64,000 bases of DNA from assembly GCA_963920765.1 (NCBI GenBank), contig OY987248.1:811001-875000 (forward strand). The letters run 5' to 3'. Below, piece by piece: positions 36,782 through 48,756 of the stretch (positions are counted from its first letter, which is position 1; each line of letters begins with the position of its first letter). The notes beneath the pieces were generated by a model. The model searched no databases, was not told the origin of the DNA, and saw nothing but the letters and a program-made list of their open reading frames with translations. A program made the position numbers and the translations under genes. The DNA comes from Ulota crispa. Its lineage: Eukaryota; Streptophyta; Bryopsida; Orthotrichales; Orthotrichaceae.

Positions 36782-37263
36782 TTAATATCTTGCTCAATGT
36801 TGTAAATAATTATTATATCAATTCTCTCATGATTACAATCTTGGGCTTGATATGTTGATCAAGTGAAACATAATTGTGGCCATTCAAGTGAAAAGATTAA
36901 AATCTTCACCAAGCAACACACAATAGGTTTTAGATATTTAGATTTGAGAAAATTACCATCAAAGCATTGAGTTTGGAAATTTTTTGAATTCCAATTTGGT
37001 TTCTAAAACCCTCCTATAGTCTCACTCACCATTGGAAGTGACAAAAGATTGACCAACTCCAAAGTATGGACAAGTTTTCACTTTTGTCCTTATACATAGA
37101 AGAAAAAAAATTGTATTGTGGACCCACAAATATGTTTGGTCAATGAATCTATGCCACAATATTGAACATATATGAAGCCCTTAGACAATCAACAAGCTTG
37201 ACAAAATTTTGGAAATCAAAAATATGCATGAACTATTCTTGCATGGTCTTTGCGTATCCAGCT

Positions 37264-38158
37264 TGTATAGTACTAGTTAATAAAGATAGGTAGTTACTTA
37301 TTTTGCAAGTCAAATTGTCAAAAAACTTGCACAATGTAGAGTATAGTTGGCATTTTCTTGTCTTAGCATCCTAGTTTTGTAATTATTATGCAATCTTGAT
37401 CAAGCATACCAAATTGTAGTTCCAAAAATCCTAAATCCCATTTTTGATGAATTGTTTTGTACTAAATTCACAAATTTTCATGATAAATGATTAACAGTCA
37501 TTGGTGATGAATTTGTAAGATTTGATTGCATGGGGATGTAGGTAACACCCATATGCACATCTTTCCTTGTTACAAACATCTTCAAAAGTTTTGAAATTCT
37601 TGCAATAGCACTTTTAATTTTGGGGTGATCATGACCAAATTTAGAAATATAGATATCTCTTTATGGTAAGTAGATTTTGGCATTTAACCCATACAATATG
37701 ATTAAGTTTGTACCTTTGAGCATGATAGTATGTTTATTTTGCCAAAATCTACTTACCATGAAGAGATATCTATATTTCTAAATTTGGTCATGATCACCCC
37801 AAAATTAAAAGTGCTATTGCAAGAATTTCAAAACTTTTGAAGATGTTTGTAACAAGGAAAGATGTGCATATGGGTGTTACCTACATCCCCATGCAATCAA
37901 ATCTTACAAATTCATCACCAATGACTGTTAATCATTTATCATGAAAATTTGTGAATTTAGTACAAAACAATTCATCAAAAATGGGATTTAGGATTTTTGG
38001 AACTACAATTTGGTATGCTTGATCAAGATTGCATAATAATTACAAAACTAGGATGCTAAGACAAGAAAATGCCAACTATACTCTACATTGTGCAAGTTTT
38101 TTGACAATTTGACTTGCAAAATAAGTAACTACCTATCTTTATTAACTGGTACTATACA
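37264..38158. mobile_element. Near-perfect 895-bp palindrome (foldback element)
   Basis: Left arm 37264-37682 and right arm 37740-38158 are each 419 bases and inverted, with a 57-base loop. By eye I find only two differences (ACTAGTT/ACCAGTT near the ends, TTTATGG/CTTCATGG near the loop) and no indels. Terminal sequence is TGTATAGTAC. Non-coding. Internal words GCATACCAAATT, CAATCAAATCT and CATATGCAC recur in the elements at 38150, 40160 and 63290, so this is a family. Confidence 0.88.
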
Positions 38159-39064
38159 ATACCCCTCATTCTGTTTATGTTCGGTAGCGTTTTGCCATTC
38201 ATAGGTTCTTGCATAAACTAGAGTATGATTTATATTTTCTTGCCTTGGCATCACATTTTTGTAATTCTTATGCAATTACAATTGAGCATACCAAATTTTA
38301 GTTCCAAAAAATCAACACTCTATTTTTGGTAAAAATATCCTATTAAAATCATGGATTTACATTAAAATTGATTGCAAAAAAATTGGTGATGAACATTTGA
38401 GATTTAATTGCATATTTATGTAGGAAACATCCATATGCACCTTTTTTTTATTGAAACAAATACCACTAAGTGACAATAACATGGTCTAAAAACAAATTTA
38501 CATGAGATCAATGTAGAGGTGTGGTAGGACCAAAATCTGTAAATTACATATTTCTATTTTTTGACTAGATGTTGGCTAAGTGAACATATTGCCATGCTCA
38601 AAAGTACAAATTTAGTCATATTGCATGAGTCAAATATTAAAATATGATTATATTGAAGACATGTCTAATTTACAAATTTTGGTCCTACCACCCCCCCCCC
38701 ACATTAATTTCATGTAAATTTCATTTTAGACCATGTTATTGTCACTTAATGGTATTTGTTTCAACACAAAAAGGTGCTTATGGATGTTTCCTACATAGCC
38801 ATGCAATCAAATCTCAAATATTCATCACCAAATTTTTTTTTAATCAATTTTAATGTAAATTCATGATTTTAATAGGAATCAACCTATCAAATATAAGGTG
38901 TTGATTTTTTGGAACTAAAATTTGGTATGCTCGATTGTAATTGCATAAGATTTACAAAATTGTGATGCCAAGGCAAGAAAATGCAAATCATACTCTAATT
39001 TATGCAAGTTCAGTGAATGGCAAAACATTGCCAAACGTAAACATACTGAGGGGTACTGTACTGT
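38150..39064. mobile_element. Second foldback element, diverged relative
   Basis: Inverted arms meet near 38600. Left words such as GAGTATGATTTATATTTTCT and ATTGAGCATACCAAATTTT have inverted partners on the right. It starts at the very end of the preceding palindrome (shared ACTATACAATACCCCTCA) and ends AGGGGTACTGTACTG. The arms are more diverged, with a C-homopolymer (about 38690-38700) in one of them. Confidence 0.75.
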
Positions 39065-39490
39065 TACAACAAACTTTAATACTATGAACAATACTTTGGA
39101 TTGTTTCTGTGTATCTTAAATGAGGGGACATTTTTTCAATTATGGAAAGATCCAGGGATATTTCTGATATCTTTCCTAACATGTAACATAAACAAATGAA
39201 ATAGGTAAGTTAATGAAGTTTTTTTACTACTGAAGTTCAAAATGTCGCAAATGGTATCACTAATGTCTGGTAATTAAAACTGCTTAGATTCAGTTTGAGG
39301 TGAAATATATTGTGAACAAATGTGATTACAGATTTGATCATAACTAACCGAGTATGGAGTACCGGTAAGTTACTTACTCTTGGCGTACTGAGACCACCCC
39401 CAATGCAACCAGAAAACGGACTTGGAAAATCAAGTATGACATATTCATAGTCATCAGATTATGATCTGATGGCTATAAATATGTTATATA

Positions 39491-40111
39491 GGTAGTTTAC
39501 CCTATTATCATTGGGCCTTAGACAAAAAATTAGTAAAAAATAGTTATAATATATCAGATGACATGGTTATGGTCTCATCTGAAAAATAATCAAGTCAAGG
39601 TTTTGTATCAAGTTCCAAATTCCTAAATGAGTGGAGTATGAAATAGTTATCAAGGTTACTGTTAGGTAAGGTTAAGGTTAAACTCAAATTTGAAATTGCC
39701 CTATTATCACTTCCTTACCACTTCTTTAGAGATTTTCATTGTCATACATGATAATATTTTGTAATTTTCATCTTTGAACTTCTTTTTCTTTTCCTTGACC
39801 TCTATGGTCATCCATAAGTGCTAACTTAGTTGACAATTTCCATTTATTTTTGATATTTTGCAACTAACAATGCTTTAGCTAAGGCGCGGGGGCAATAAAT
39901 TGTATATCTAACTAAGGTCTTCATAGCTAATATGCTATATCTTTTGCAAATTTAGGTCAAATGGAACAAAAATTTCACAATTAGTAAAGGACTACATGGC
40001 CTTTCTTGTAGTACTTTGTAACTTTGGATTTGAAACTAAACTCTAAAAGATATGAATTTTTGAAAATAGAAAAGTGATAATAGGAGCAGAGTGATAATAG
40101 GGTAAACTACC
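39491..40111. mobile_element. MITE with perfect 20-bp inverted ends
   Basis: The left end GGTAGTTTACCCTATTATCA is exactly inverted at 40092-40111. Total 621 bp, AT-rich, non-coding. Weaker inverted similarity continues outside it (CCCAATGCAACC at about 39400 and its inverse at about 40142), suggesting nesting with neighbouring elements. Confidence 0.65.
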
Positions 40112-40159
40112 CGTACTTGGCTTTCTAAGTTTGTTTTTTGGTTGCATTGGGTTGTCTTG

Positions 40160-40973
40160 AGTGCCCTCCAACAAGTCCTCATACACCCCATTTTACCATT
40201 CAAAGAACTTTCTTAATACTTTTTAATCATAGAAATTTGATTCTTAAGCAATCCCAATCAAGCATACCAAATTTTAATTCCTCAAAACCAAAACCCTATT
40301 TTTCGTGAATTGTTTTGTATTGAATTCATGGTTTTATATGATAATTGATTGAAAAATACTGGTTATGTATTTTTGACATTTGATTGCGTGGGTATGTAGG
40401 AAACATCCCTAAGCACTTTTTCTATGCAAAAAATAACCCCAAAAACCAAATTTTGATATAAGTCCTTTTTATGTGACTTGTAAAATGCCCAAATTTTGTA
40501 AAATGTATGTTTTTGTTTTTTAACTAGCTTTTCACCAAGTAAACACAACATCATGTTCAAAGGTACAAACTTAGTCCAAACATCCAATATAAATTGAAAT
40601 TTTTGATTATCATAGAGATGTCTTTTTTGCAAAATTTGGGCATATCACAAGTCACATTGAAATATTTTAGATCAAATTTTAGTTTCTTGAGGGGGTTATT
40701 TTTTGCATAGAAATTGTGCTTAGGGATATTTCCTACATACCCATGCAATTAAATCTCAAAAATACATAACCAATATTTTTCAATCAATCATCATGTAAAA
40801 CCATGAATTCAATACAAAAATATCATTAAAAATAAGGGTTTGGTTTTGAGGAATCAAAATTTGGTATGCTTGATTGGGATTGCATAAGAATCAAATTTTT
40901 ATGATTAAAAAGCATTAGGAAAATTCTTTGAATGGCAAAACCGGGTGTACAAGGACTTGTTGGAAGACACTGC
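40160..40973. mobile_element. Third foldback element of the GCATACCAAATT family
   Basis: Inverted arms start at CCTCCAACAAGTCCT (left) and end in its inverse (right), with matching inner words around AAGCATACCAAATTTT. The centre is near 40560-40600. ORFs on the minus strand inside it are not genes. Confidence 0.75.
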
Positions 40974-41133
40974 ACATACCACTAGGTTTCCCAAAGAAAA
41001 CAATTTGTTGCATTTGTATTAGTTCATATTTCACTTAACTTTGCACTCTTTACAAAACTTTTTTTGTTGTAAGTTGTAGCAATTTAATGAATGTAATGCT
41101 TAGAAAATTGAAGCAATAGATACACTGATTTAA

Positions 41134-42062
41134 ACTCTTGAAGGAACAATTGTTTTTATTATTTAGTTAATTTTGTGTGAAAGTCACTAAAAAGGGAATG
41201 AATAAATAGGTAGGAAAAATGTTTAAAAAAAAATTAATTGTAGGATCCTGCACTATGGGAGGTACTTGTGAAAAAAAAACAAAAACAAAAACAGCTTATT
41301 TTAGATGAAGAAGAATGAGATATTGACGGCCAAACTAGGAAAATAAGTATTTTTCCTTCCTACATTAAACTTTCACAAGCCTCTAATCACTCTTATGTAA
41401 TTGCTCTCCAAGAAGTTGGGGTTTAATTCCTCCATGTAGAAGACCATGTTAAGTATGTGTGAGAGTCTTTTCAAATGACTTGGAGGATTAAAACATTAAA
41501 TATAAATTCTTGCAATGCAGCTCATGAAATTTGCAAATACTCTTTGGTTGGCAAGTTTGGAGGCGTTACGTACCTGTCAAAAATCTGAATCTTATTGATC
41601 CAAATGGCAGAATTCAAGGAATCTTAGCCCACTACAACTTGAAATTTAAAAATAAAAAAATAAAAAATAAAAAAACCTAAATTGTTCAAAAAATAAAGTA
41701 CCAAATTTTACAAATGACATAAGGAATGGAGGGTTGGGAGTCTCCCAAGACAGGGCCACATCCACTCCACATTCCATTGCCTAGTTGTTCACACCTTGTG
41801 GCTATAAGGGTTGACCCTCTTTGGAGTCAACACCCTTACAAAAAAGAGGCCCTACCCAAAAAACCCATGCTCGCCTAATTTCAAAAAAGTCTTGATAACT
41901 TCTTCATTGAATGTTAGAATGAAGAAAAAATTAGATGCTTGTGTAGGTCTAGGAATTCTCCACCTTCAATAAAAGTTTCAAAAAATCTTACAAACTAATT
42001 TAGCTATAGGTACATGCCAAAAATCTCATTTGTCCTCCAAGGTGAAAATGATTTTTTAGGGG
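41134..42062 (+). mobile_element. TTAA element, 0.9-kb family, copy 1
   Basis: TTAA at 41130-41133 and 42063-42066. The left end is degraded (ACTCTTGAAGGAACAA) and the right end reads TTTTTTAGGGG. The interior aligns along its length with the copies at 57616 and 61843 (for example GATGAAGAAGAATGAGATAT, TTAGAATGAAGAAAAAATTA, TTTCAAAAAATC). Non-coding. Confidence 0.75.
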
Positions 42063-42287
42063 TTAAAGTGTAGTGTAAGGGCCTCATGCAAGGGCATTCT
42101 CACATCTATACCAATGGGAACAAGGATGGTGCCTAAGTAATTAGCAATGTAAACGCAAAATTGCCCTTGCATGAGGCCATCAACAAGCATAAACTTTGCT
42201 TGAAGAAAATATAGGCTACATGTCTTTTTGTTAGCAAGAGTGCCATTGTGTAATAGAATACCATTCCGCAATTTTTGTCAAATATGT

Positions 42288-42515
42288 CACTAGAAGAAAA
42301 ACAAGGATAAACGACTGCCACAAATCACAACGACTAGGTCACCAAAATTGCCTTGCAACCGCACAAACAACTGCACAACAACAGCTGCATGACAACTGCA
42401 CAACTAGAACTAGTCGTGCAATTGTTGTATAGTTGTATATGTGGTTGCAAGGCAGTTCTGGTGACCTAGTCGTTGTGATTTGTGGCAGTCGTTTATCCTT
42501 GTTTTTCTCCTAGTG
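42288..42515. mobile_element. CACTA-type MITE (228 bp)
   Basis: Ends CACTAGAAGAAAAACAAGG and an inverse ending CTAGTG, flanked by the 3-bp duplication TGT (42285-42287 and 42516-42518). The arms are about 75 bases and almost identical (GACTGCCACAAATCACAACG and inverse). CACTA ends with a 3-bp target duplication are the signature of the CACTA (En/Spm) superfamily. Confidence 0.8.
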
Positions 42516-45500
42516 TGTGTGCAATTATAAAGGCAACCAAAAAATGAATTTATTAAAGATACACTGATGTTATTCCATTAAGTATATGTGGTTCAAGAAA
42601 AAGTAGATTGAAGAATTGAGCATTCTAAATTTCTAATTACTATAGACCAAATTTTGGCCCACCTTCCTTTCAAAGAAGTTTCCAAGCCCATTATATATAT
42701 AATAGATTTCAGAACTTACACTAGGTTTAATTTTAAGGGAAACTTTTAGCCAATCTCTGCTCAATCAATAAAACTACATCAAATATGGAAGGTAGTTTTT
42801 TTCTTGGGCCTAGCTAAGATTCCAATTACATTGAGTTAGGGAAAGTGTTGCATTTTCTTGTCACATGTATTTTTAGACATATATAACTCTATCAAGCAAT
42901 TAATTTGGTCTTTTATTTGCAAAAGAATTCATTGCTTCATTGTTTGTGTCAACGTTAGACTTCAACATAATCATGTTTTTTTAAAACCATAATGCATTTT
43001 ATATTTGTGAAAAATAATGACCAACATCACTTTATTGAACTTGCAAAAGACTTGCAACATTTTCATTTAGCATGGAACATTTTTATAAAACATTGTTTAC
43101 AAGGTTGATTGATCTTATATTTGAGGGCAGACATGTTTCATTCTTGGACCAAGTTTTGCATTAGCTTAACCATAGTGTAAAGTAGAGCACACCTGAATAT
43201 GTTGAGTTACTCCAAATCTTGACCTAAAACGTGCTTAACACGTTTAGTACCACAAATTTCAATTTTGAACAAGAAATTAATGTAAATAGTCTCATGTATG
43301 AAGAAAATTATTTTACTTTATGCATCTATGTGTTCTTTGATACTTAAGTTGGTTATCAAATACTTGTATTGTGTAGGTTTTCAAATCTCTTGAGTAATAA
43401 TTTTGTAATACAAAGTAATATAATATTGAGAATTGGCACTGTTAGTGTTTTTAGTTTGTGAAAATGCAAAAAGAACCAATTGAACTTTGAGAGTACATGG
43501 TAGAAGCGCCCACATTTTCAAAAAAAAAAAAAACCTAACTATAGTGTATATGTTTGGCAATATTTAGTTTACCTAGGACTATGAAAAATTGTTTGGAGAC
43601 GGACAACGAAGGATGTCAGATGATAAAGCTCAAAAACCTCCCAAACACTATTTCAAAGAGCAAAGAATGTGTCATTTCATAAACTTAACTTTTCACTTAA
43701 AATAAATAGAGTCCATGTAGACTTCAAAAGGTGAGGTAAATGAATAAAAATAAAAGTAAATCCAAATATGTACCTAAATATAATAAACATAAAGGATTTA
43801 TAAAAAAAACCCTAATCTCCAGCTTAGGATCAACTTTGAGTTATTTGTTCCAAATTTGATCAATAAATATCAACAAACTACACTATAGAGAAGTAATCTA
43901 TAGATCATAGTCTGTAGCTTTTTGTTCAAATCACCATTTAGTTTTTCTTCTAAATCGCACTTTACAAGCATTTTTAGATTTAAAAAATCTATAGGCCATC
44001 CTTAACTTATAGAAATTAAGTTAGGCCACCCACCCTATTTGTAATACAACATACTTATTGTTCCCTTTGTGCTCCTATATACAAATTACAAAGGTTTCAA
44101 AAATTGAAACCTATGTTGTCATTGCATAATTGTTATAAATTAGCTCATACAATCTTGTTGCACAAATTGAAAAGCTTGATTCAAATACTGGTACTTTTTA
44201 GTCTTGCCATTTTCTTGTAGACAACCAAACAGAATTGTCAACTGATTGGTTTTTTGTAAACAACAAGACTTGAAATTTTGTTTGTGTTGAGGCTTAAAAC
44301 ATTTAGGTTAGAAAGAAATTGTGCCATTGTAAAAGTGTGGAAAAGTGAAAAACGAATGGGATTATTCTATAAACTATACAGTGCTTTACCTTTTCTAACT
44401 CTTTTTAAGGTTGTATTTGAATTAATTTCTCATCGTGGCTCTCTCTAACAAACAAATAGTCTCAGCTGCATGGAATCTTATCTTTGTTGAGTTAACTTCT
44501 TCCTGAATTTGGATTACGTTTCAACCTTTGCAAATACAATTTATTCAAAGGAATCAATAAAAGGTTTGGTTTTATTACTTGAAGTAGAAAAAAAAACACG
44601 ACATTTTTTTGTAATTGAAACTCTTTAAAGTTGTAAAGATGAAAGCAAATACATTTATAGGAGAAGTTACTTCGATTTGGTTGGATTGCATGCAAATTTG
44701 AGGAGGATGAATCCTTGTCATGAAAAATTAATTAAATAATTATTTATTTATTGCAGTTTAAAAATAGTCAAGAAGGGGACAAAATTTGTGACTTTTAGGG
44801 AAAATGTATTGATCAATATTATTATGAGAAAAAATCCACAAATGTGTACTATACTTTAATGTAGACATTAACCCCTAAAAGGATCATTCTCACTACAAGG
44901 AACAAAATGGATTTTGAGCAAGTTTATTCTAATCTTAAATTTAATCAATTTGTTTGGTTTTTTTTTTTTTTAAATTAAAAAGAGGTTTTGCAAGGGCTAC
45001 ACAAGGATATAGTTTTTATTGAAATCATATTTGAGGTTCAAAAGTTATAGGTGTTTTATGGGGTTTTTTCTTTTCTTTTAGGGACAAGTTGGGCATACCA
45101 TTTACCATTGACTTCTTCCTAGGGCAACCAATGAAGGCATGACCCTTCATTGCAATATGTCCAAAGTAATAGTGTATTAGATAAATAAATTTTTGTATTA
45201 GGTAAATACAAGAACTTTTAGAGTGTAATAGTTGATAGAGATTTGGTTTTTGTTTCAAATTATTCTCTTGTGGTTACCAATGAAAGTTCTCTTTCAATTC
45301 ACCATTTGAATATCTATATTTCAAATTGATTAGCCCTCAAAAATTTGGATTGCAAAAAACTCCAATGTAGTGTGAATTTCTAGCACATGTTGACTATGCA
45401 TGGCAAGTAGTAAGGTGTATTTCATGTCTATGTTGACCTTGAAAACTTGTGACAGTATGCCTAATATGATTTTGAACATGTTGAACAACTCTAGATAACA

Positions 45501-46004
45501 CCCATGTTGCAAAAAATATCCACAACATGAGGTCAAAGGGACCTAAAATATTTTGGACAAAGGTCAAAAAAATTATATCAATTTCAAATGATTGCGTCTC
45601 TCAAATTGTATGGGTTTAGGCTCAAGAAGATCTCAGCATGCCTCTTTGCATAAGTCTAATGCAAGATCTTATGGTTAGATTTGTAGAAAATAGAAACAAC
45701 TTGTTCTAGGATCAAATGACTAGAAATGGTAGTTCTTAGTATTTATGAGAGAAATTAGGCTTGGTTCGTTTAAGTGTTAAAGTTATAGTTCAAATGTACA
45801 ATCAGGTACAGTAAACTTACGATTTTTTTTTGCCTTCAGCCAACATTTAAGCAACTTCAGGAAGCCATATTTTCCTAAAAAATTGCTCAATTTTGAAACC
45901 GCAAATTGTATTGGAATCATAAAAAAGAGTACTATATGATTTGACAAACACATCAACATAATTGTACAAATGATAAAAAAAATTGGATGTTTTCTATACA
46001 CTAT
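42516..46004. other. AT-rich intergenic stretch
   Basis: No gene recognised. A solitary TTAACCCCTAAAAGG at 44868-44882 looks like one end of a TTAA element whose partner I could not find. Short ORFs here show no family features. Confidence 0.4.
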
Positions 46005-46800
46005 CTACCACCTAATACTTCCACCTCTTGCCAAAATCACCAGTTGTATCCGATTGGACATACTTGCAATAAGTGTTTGTAATTGCTCCATAGATACCTC
46101 ATCCCTTACCCTTTGAACTATGTGTATCATTTCTTGCTTGTTCTTTGGCCAGCTGTGGTAGCGTAGCAAATCCTTTAGTACCTCCCACAAGTTCTCTTTA
46201 GGATTCAAATCCAGTGAGTTAGGAGGCCAAAGTGTTTCTTTATATCGTGAGCTTTTCTCCACTCATATGAAAACTTGCCACAATAAACTGGAGCACCATC
46301 TTCCATAAGCATGAGTTGTTTGGGATGATCATGCATGAAGTAGAAGCTACTTGAAGTGCCCTTGTGTACATTGCAAACAAAATCTATTGTTGTTCTTTCC
46401 CCTTCCGGCATTATGACTATAGGACTTTTGTTAAAACCGTTGTAAGCACTCCAAACCATGACCAATGATCTACTAGATTTAAAGGTAGGTGCGAGGCAAT
46501 GGGATGCATATTCCTCATGAACCTTTTGTTGTACACAAATCTAGAAAGAGGTTTTTCTAGCTCAAATGAAGGTTCATTTGTCCAAATGACAGTTTTCCAA
46601 TCTTCTACTGCCCAATGACAATGTTTTCAAGCAAAGTCTAATCTTTTTATTTGTTGGACTATGTTAAGATAAGGTTTTTTACGTGCAATTCTATTTCCAA
46701 AACCCATTCTACATATATATTTACATATAATAATACAATGAACTTGAAATTTATGTGCAAGCATGGCAAGTGTTTGTTGGCAATCATTGTTGATTTGTCA
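46005..46800 (-). pseudogene. Decayed Tc1-type DD34E transposase
   Basis: Reading the minus strand across frameshifts gives a recognisable Tc1-like transposase. A helix-turn-helix tail comes first (LAHKFQVHC, then GFGNRIARKKPYL), then HWAVEDWKTVIWTNEPSFE, VMVWSAYNGFNKSPIV, LMLMEDGAPVY, WPPNSLDLNPKENLWEVLKD and a C-terminal SMSNRIQLVI segment. The first catalytic aspartate is replaced (WTNE in place of WTDE; codon 46576-46578). The second Asp (46298-46300) and the Glu (46194-46196) remain. They are 101 bases apart, which equals 34 residues after a one-base deletion. At least one stop and two frameshifts are present, so it is inactive. The N-terminal DNA-binding part beyond 46800 was not recognised. 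The transposon's own inverted ends were not found. Confidence 0.85.
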
Positions 46801-47716
46801 ACCCACAGAAAAAAAAACAGCAGCAAAGAGAAAGGCTTGAGTGCAAAAATGGAAGACAAAAAAAGCAAGGCACGGTGGAGCTGACAACATGATTGGAATG
46901 TAGCCCCAAAATATAGGGATGAAGGAGATCAAAAGGCCTTGCGGCAAGGAAGGTTTGAGGACCTCCACCATAAAAATTCAAATTGATTGCAGCAGCCATT
47001 GCCGCCAAAGGTGCTACCGGCAAACTTAAAAGCCAGCAGTAAATCAAGCGCTACATGTTGCAATGGGAATTTCTAAAATTCTAAAAAAAATACAAAGATG
47101 TGGAAAACTAGTCTAAGGATGAAACAACCAAATTTTGTGACCATCCATGAAATATACTACATGCAATTAACAAAAAAGTGACCACCTACCACCAAATTAG
47201 GAAGAGTGTCAAGGCAAAAATTTGTAAAATTATTGTACCCCATTGTATAATGTATAATTATTAGAGGTTGCCTCATCCAATATAAGTTTTTTTCTCAATA
47301 TTTTATTGGTTCATACTCTATGACTTTTATAGTATTGTGTTGAATTTGGATTCAATTGACCTGAATTCCATCCTTCCGTCCTATTTTGAATTAAGAGGTT
47401 CACTTCAGTTAATTCTCTTAATGAAATTTTAATGACAAGTTTATGGAAACACATAAAATTCCATCCTAAAATAGTATCCAAAATAATTTGTTATCAGTTT
47501 AAAAGAATAAAAAACCAGTTCTTAAGAAAAACTGAAACCCCATCTGATTACAAAAAAATAAAAAATAAAACTTTGGAGTTGTACACAATATAGTATTGTT
47601 TGGGAATTACTAAACCACACCCCTACTGGGACATGCAATTTGAAAAATATGCTGTTTTTTATATTCAAATTGGTCATTCATTCATGGCTTTACAGCCTCC
47701 TTGATAGAAATCAAGA

Positions 47717-47916
47717 NNNNNNNNNNNNNNNNNNNNNNNNNNNNNNNNNNNNNNNNNNNNNNNNNNNNNNNNNNNNNNNNNNNNNNNNNNNNNNNNNNNN
47801 NNNNNNNNNNNNNNNNNNNNNNNNNNNNNNNNNNNNNNNNNNNNNNNNNNNNNNNNNNNNNNNNNNNNNNNNNNNNNNNNNNNNNNNNNNNNNNNNNNNN
47901 NNNNNNNNNNNNNNNN
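47717..47916. other. Assembly gap (200 N)
   Basis: Exactly 200 undetermined bases. The round number suggests an arbitrary or estimated scaffold gap. ORFs that run through it are artefacts. Confidence 0.99.
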
Positions 47917-48236
47917 GTGGATCTTTTTGCAACATTTGTAAAAAGCAAAAATCCAAAATATAATACGTTGAAATTCAGATTTCAATCAAACTAATTTCCT
48001 AAACTTAGGAAATCAACCAAATGAAAAAAAAAGAGGATATTAGCTTACCAAAAAACTCATGTCTAGGCCATGACCAATTTAAAAAAAATCCCCCAAGTGG
48101 GCTAGAGAAGCATAGGAATTGTATTGAGTTTTTTAAAAACCTCCCTAGACACTGCCAATGACTTACACAAGAGCTTAAGGAGCATAAAACCTTTTTTTTT
48201 CAAAATAAGATAAACTACATCTCAAGATATTAATTA

Positions 48237-48756
<520 letters not shown>

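Noticed and set aside
46784-47047. 87-codon minus-strand ORF as the transposase N-terminus
   Set aside because: Lies in the expected direction but shows no helix-turn-helix or other Tc1 motif, so I did not extend the pseudogene into it.
47640-47994. ORFs running through the N tract
   Set aside because: They exist only because undetermined bases were translated as X.
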